Origin: Zanthoxylum bungeanum
Taxonomy: Eukaryota > Streptophyta > Magnoliopsida > Sapindales > Rutaceae
DNA length: 64,000 nt
Direction: 5' to 3'
NCBI GenBank assembly: GCA_019454045.1
Contig: SKCR01033651.1
Coordinates: 124,001 to 188,000 of the forward strand
Shown: in pieces, positions 59,271-64,000 of the stretch
How the letters are laid out: every line of letters begins with the position of its first letter
Position numbering within the stretch: position 1 is the first letter of the stretch
Program-made: the position numbers and the translations under genes
The notes under the pieces: model-generated
What the model saw: the letters and a program-made list of their open reading frames with translations, nothing else
What the model was told of the DNA's origin: nothing
Database searches by the model: none

Positions 59271-61109
59271 TGGACACGGCACAGAGGTGGGGCGACGCTG
59301 TCCGCACTCACGGCCCATCGGGAGTACGGAGTAGCCCTCGGGGGACTAAACCTGAGAATAAATGAGTCGCTACCCAGTGTTAACTGGGAAATGATTTAAG
59401 GCCGCACTCACCCCTCGCAAGGGAAGACCTCAAACCGTTGGGTTCGGAATGGTTCCTTACTTATGCCAATTGTAATGAACAGATTTACGCAATGATGTAA
59501 CCAAGTCTTATGCAGCACATGCAAAATAATTCAAATAAACACACGAATTTGCACACCCATAAACCTAAATAAAAATGAAAACAAATGCATAATTCCATAA
59601 GTACATTAAACAAAAAAAGCACGATAATGTAAATCAATAATAACAATAAAAACATCAATATTAAAGAGAGATGTTTAAACAAATGACGCAGAAAGATATA
59701 ACCAATGAGGCAAACATGCATGAAATATAATGAAAGAGGTTGTCCAATGTGTACACGTTCGTGTAGCGTTCGTGAATGCGTTCGAACGGAGTGAGGCAGA
59801 ATAACAATAAATAACCTAAAAGACAAATATGCGAAATAACAATGAAAATAAAGAACACAAAATAAATGCGGAATAATAAATATGTGACCAAAGAATTTAG
59901 TTGTTTTCAATGTAAGACTTCACATACCCGGTTGGACGCATTTTACGTCCAACCAAGCATGCCGTTTCTGGGACGACAATATAAAATATAATAAATGGTG
60001 CCCTCATGTCTAACCTTTTAAGTCGCTTCTCGGGAATGCATTACACCGTCATCGGATGGGTTAAAATTTTCTGCTGTTTTTTCGGTTCGCTGGTTTGTTA
60101 TTTCCACTCGCTATTTTCTCTGGTTTCTTCACTGGTTTTTCTGTTTTTTTGGACTGGTTTGGAGACTGTTTTGGGGTGTATTTTGGGACTGTTTTTGGGT
60201 GTTTCAGGAACTATTTTTTGGTCTCCGTTTTGTTGTGGTTTTGTCGAGATTTAGGTCTGTGTTTTGTTGATGGTTTATGGGCAGTTTATTGGTGTTTTTG
60301 TGTCGGTCAGTCTCAGTGTTTTTGCTTCGGTCAAGACCTGCTTTGTTATTCACGGCTTTGGGTTAATTTTTTTGGCTTGTTGTGTCCATGTTTTCGGCTT
60401 ATGTGTCTTTGTGTGTGTTGACCTGTGTGTGCTGAGTGTGCTAGTGTGATTCACGTGGAGGGCTTTGTGGCTTAGTTTCGGTCGGTCAACTTGGCTTTAT
60501 TGGAGGGCTTTAGTTTAGTCGGTGGAGGGTTGGCTTGTGTACGGGTGGGCTGCTGCTGTCTCGGCTAAGGGACTTTGTTGAAGGGTTTATTTTTTTGTTT
60601 ATGAGCAGTCGGTGGAGGGCTGCATGAATGTGGTAAGTTGCAGTGTCTGCGTCTCTTTTAGGGTTTGAGAAAATATTTTTGATTTGTTTATGGGCTGGTA
60701 TTGTCCTGAGTCTCTCTTAGGGTTGCTTTTGTTTTTTCTTCTCGGTGATGAGGGTTGGTTGAAGGTTGGGGTTTGTTGATGAGTTACCGAGATTTGTTGA
60801 TGAGCTACCGTACGTCCTGGCTCCTTGCTTGTTTGTTCACGACTTGGCTGAGGGGTATTTGTTTTGTTAGTTTAATCGTGGCTGGGGGCTTATTTGGTGC
60901 TTAAGGATTTGTGTATTTTTGTGTTTTGGCCTGCGTCGTGTGAGTGTAACTACCATGTAATAGAGAGGAGAGGCGAGTGCTTGTCCTTAGGGTTTATTTT
61001 TTATGGTGAACGTCGTCTATTTGGTGGCTGCTTTGTGCGTAATCGTGAGTGGCGTGAGGTGTTTTGAATGAAGACTAGGACATGTGTCCTTGTGGCAATG
61101 TTTGAAGAG
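59271..61109 (-). repeat. Putative 5' LTR of element F, first part
   Basis: This begins with TGGACACGGC five bases beyond the primer site, as expected of an LTR end (CA on the minus strand). It includes a conserved-looking stretch with GAGTCGCTACCCAGTG, a hairpin at 59930-59954, and from about 60060 a strongly G/T-rich stretch. The outer end cannot be placed, because segment Y and the tandem arrays follow without an obvious boundary. Long open stretches here (for example 60095-60421) come from the skewed base composition. Confidence 0.5.
59930..59954. repeat. Hairpin with 9-bp arms
   Basis: GGTTGGACG and CGTCCAACC around a 7-base loop CATTTTA. Perfect arms. It lies in the putative LTR of F; it could form an RNA hairpin, with no known role. 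Confidence 0.6.
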
Positions 61110-61775
61110 TTCTACTGCCGTGAATAGAGCAAGAGACGTGTGTCCTTGTCTTATTGTCGTGTTTGTTTTGTGGAGAGGGGCTGCTCACGTTGATGGGTTT
61201 GATTTGTGTGTTTGTTGGTCGGTCGGTAGAGAGATGATAGGCTATTAGTTTTGCTGTGAGAGGGCGTTAAGTCTTAGGGTTTTTGTGTTTTTATCGAGTC
61301 AGAGAGAAATGAGGCGTGAAGGAGAGTTAGGGTTTCTGTTTTCTTTTCTTTGTTGTGCCGAGTGTGGAGAGGGAAGAAGGGTGCCGTGTGTGTTCCTTCT
61401 TGCCGTGAGTTAGAGTTTTTGTCTTTTGTTTGTTGGTTTGTTTAGGGTGAGAGAGAGAGAGTGAAGAGATGGAGTAAAAAGAGAGTTAGGGTTTCTGTTT
61501 TCTGTTACGGCCAAGAGTGGCGATAGAGATGATGGAGTCGAGAAGGGGAGAGGTTGGAGAGGACGTGAGCTTGGTTTTTCTTTGTTGCTTTACCGAGTGA
61601 ATGAGTGAAAAAGAATGAGGCGTGAAGAGTCTCCCCTTAGGGTTTGGTTTAGGTCATGTTTTATAGTGGTGCATCAGGGTTAGGTTTAAGATTAATGTTT
61701 AAAACATCAATCCATTGAGCAAACCTGCGGCTAACTAGTGTGTTTAAATTTGACGAGTTACTAATTTTAGAATTT
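61110..61775. repeat. Segment Y of element F, copy 2
   Basis: This matches 1562-2185 at about 90% and 37016-37537 (over its 61254-61775 part) at about 97%. It contains GAGTTAGGGTTT repeats and a GAGAGAGAG run. It ends where an LTR fragment begins at about 61776. Confidence 0.8.
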
Positions 61776-62457
61776 GACGGTTGCAACCTTTTTAGAGAAC
61801 GAGTTCTGTATCCCTGCGCGATCATCAACTCCATATGACTGGAGTGACACTTCCGTCTTGACATCACACCCAACACACTACGATTCTCAATATACCCAGC
61901 ATTGGCGTACACAGAACCTGTTAAAGCCATGGATGACCGCAACCAAAGTATATTGATTGTCGCAAGTATTAGCGGTGCAAATCTTAGGTTACGACCAAAT
62001 ACACCTACCCTGATTTCGGACTTCCATAGACACATAGTCATACTACCAATGAAATTCCGAGGGGGTCTATCCAGAGCGAAGCTGTTTCCCGTACCATCGG
62101 TAAAACACAACCTCCTACTACACTTGCATGAGTATCCTATACCCAAATATATGAGAACTATGTCGTTGTGCCCTCACAACGCGCACAAGTGTAATACTAG
62201 TCTTTTACATATTCATCGAAGTCCAATCTCGATAATACTCTGACTAGGGATATTTAATGATTTATCCTTCGTGGACTGATACTGTCTCATATCATTCTCA
62301 ATCCAGGAACAAATCACAAGGACCTCTTATCATTTATATATCTATGTGATCTAATCACAAATGATAAGAGTGCAATCTCCATTGTCACATAGTTAATTTG
62401 TACAACAACACCATGATCTGTACAAATAGTGACGCTATGGGGCATAATTGTCCAACA
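61776..62457 (-). repeat. LTR fragment left from the element B insertion, second copy
   Basis: This matches the last ~680 bases of B's right LTR (about 22313-22991), ends TCCAACA and is followed by TATTCCTGAATTGAG, exactly as at 22991. The rest of the LTR, the element and the left target are missing. It keeps the minus-strand TATA-like box near 62335. Confidence 0.88.
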
Positions 62458-62832
62458 TATTCCTGAATTGAGATGAGGGTTTTATTCCTGAATTGAGATG
62501 AGGGTTTTATTCCCGAATTGAGATGAGGGTCTTATTCCCAAGTTGAAATGAGGGTCTTGTTCCCAAAATGAGATGAGTGTCTTGTTCCCGAATTGGGTGA
62601 GGGTATTGTTCCCGAGTTGAGATGAAAGTCTTGTTCTCGAATTGAGTTGAGGGTATTGTTCCCGAAATGAAATGAGGGTCTTGTTCTCGAATTGAGATGA
62701 GGGTCTTGTTCCCGAATTGAGTTGAGTGTCTTGTTCCCGAATTGAGATGAGGGTCTTGTTCCCGAATTGAGTTGATGGTTTTTTTCCTGAATTGAGTTAA
62801 GGGTTTTGTTCCCAAATTGAGTTGCTCGTCTT
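62458..62832. repeat. 25-bp minisatellite of element F, copy 2
   Basis: About 15 units, with nearly the same order of variant units as 22992-23365 (for example AAAATGAG fifth, GAAATGAAATG ninth, TTGCTCGTC last). This is expected of a duplicated block rather than of independent amplification. Confidence 0.88.
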
Positions 62833-64000
62833 TGCCGCATTTCCTTTTTTTCTTCAAATCATGCGAACATAAAACAAAAATTGCATGTATGTGATGTGTA
62901 CGCATGTATGCATGGATGTATTTCCAATTCCGATGGGTTTTCTTTGTCCTTTTGGCTCGATGTTATCCTTGGTTATGCATTCCTTGCGCTCTTTGATGCC
63001 CCTTACATATAAAATTCTTTGGTCGCCCGTGGTTCTGCTTATATTTTCCTTATGTCAATTATACTCTGGTGATTTCTCAGTTTTCTTTGGTCCCATGGCT
63101 CAAGATCTCGTTATATCCCTTATTCGTGAGGTGGTAGACTGGTCGCCCCAGACTTGGTTTAGGTTTCCGCTCTCCACTGCTTGCACTAAGTCAAGGTAGA
63201 CTACGTGGTGTGGCATTTCGTATCAACATACCCCATTACAGGCTACGAAATAGTCCCGATAGTTATACATGTTATTGTCCGCAAAGAATGTCTAGTAATG
63301 AGACCAAAGAATCTTCAAAGCACTCAATGCAACTCAAATTCGAGTTTTTGAATAAATGGTCTAAGCCAGACTCAAAGTGTGTGTGTGTAAGGGTTCATTT
63401 ACAGCTTGATTCCCAAGAAGCCAACTCAATGATTTCGTTTCAAAAATTGGTATTGATGGGTCAAACCAACCTAGATGTCTGAATTATGCTCTGCAATTGC
63501 TTTTTCTGTGCTCAATATGGTATGATTGTCTTTTCATTTCTTTTGTCTCTTTTTCTCTCTTTTTTTCTCTTTTTTTTCAACACACATACCCTTTAAGGTA
63601 GCATTTCTCCTCATGGTGGTCCTAATACTCGCCCATTGGTAGCTTCATGCTTATCGGTTATAGGTGGTTTATTTTTATTTTTATTTTTTTACTTCATAGA
63701 CTTTTCTTTTATTTTCAACCATACCACACATCATAACAGAAGCAAGTCATGATAGACATATAAGCCAACGATCATTCACCGACCTAGAATTTTTTCAACT
63801 AGTCTTAAAGTCGACTACTCAGGTTTTCACTGCTAAAAACCTATAATTAAATGCTTACGAGTCTAACATAGATCAACTACTTAAAGTATCAAATAGAAGC
63901 ACATCATGATTTTATTGTTTCTAAGATTTCACCCTAAAGCAAATGATTTCATCATTGGACTTATGCCTAGCTATTAAGGACTAAGAACAAACAAATTTTT
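62833..64000. other. Segment Z of element F, copy 2, cut by the window edge
   Basis: This matches 23366-24535 with few changes. It includes the same T/C-rich runs and the same uninterpreted 104-codon open stretch (62885-63199). Whether the counterpart of element D follows lies beyond the window. Confidence 0.7.

Noticed and set aside
59485..60449. Hydrophobic, Phe/Cys/Leu-rich open frames
   Set aside because: They come from T/G-rich or A-rich sequence, several overlap in different frames, and none is kept in a second copy or resembles a membrane protein family.

Overview
This is a repeat-filled plant nuclear window, most likely from a eudicot. I see no ordinary host gene, rRNA gene, tRNA gene or CRISPR array. 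Almost all of it is long-terminal-repeat retrotransposon DNA inserted into itself. The copia copies have initiator-Met-tRNA-type primer sites, LTRs of about 1.9-2.1 kb starting TGTT and ending in CA, and a Ty1/copia order of gag, protease, integrase, reverse transcriptase, RNase H. I place them tentatively near the Angela/Tork lineage.

The nesting can be solved by eye because five insertions each keep a perfect 5-bp target-site duplication. The oldest layer, element F, is a minus-strand Ty3/gypsy Tat/Ogre-like remnant: 1562-3096, 22992-24745, 58177-59265 and the LTR-like DNA beyond. It has a primer site matching the 3' end of tRNA-Arg and minisatellite arrays. Copia element B (3097-22991, minus, duplication TATTC) sits in its 25-bp array, and element A (6455-16488, plus, AGATC) sits in the pol of B. 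Element D (24746-58171, minus, GGGTT) sits further along F. Element C (26539-36548, minus, AATAT) is in D's left LTR, and the tandem E complex (42302-57664, plus, ATTGA) is in D's right LTR. LTR divergence read by eye agrees with this order: B 5-8%, A about 5%, D 3-4%, C and E about 1%. The right end (61110-64000) is a second copy of the F segment carrying a remnant of the same B insertion. The left end (1-923) is a further truncated LTR.

A and C keep recognisable polyproteins. A has four in-frame stops and a frameshift. C has frameshifts and a YVDD-to-YVND change in reverse transcriptase. B, D and E have a far more decayed coding region with shared lesions: the gag ATG is ATA in all three, and B and E share a deletion and a nonsense codon. 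E nevertheless has nearly identical LTRs and clean target duplications. This suggests a non-autonomous subfamily that kept moving with enzymes from A/C-like relatives.

Every copy I checked has a splice-donor-like site near the LTR 3' end. Those with a readable leader also have an acceptor-like site just before gag, predicting a 2.2-2.8 kb leader intron. Other points of interest are a chain of short palindromes in each LTR, a repeated leader motif, a captured host fragment that replaces most of D's pol, and a three-LTR tandem array in E.
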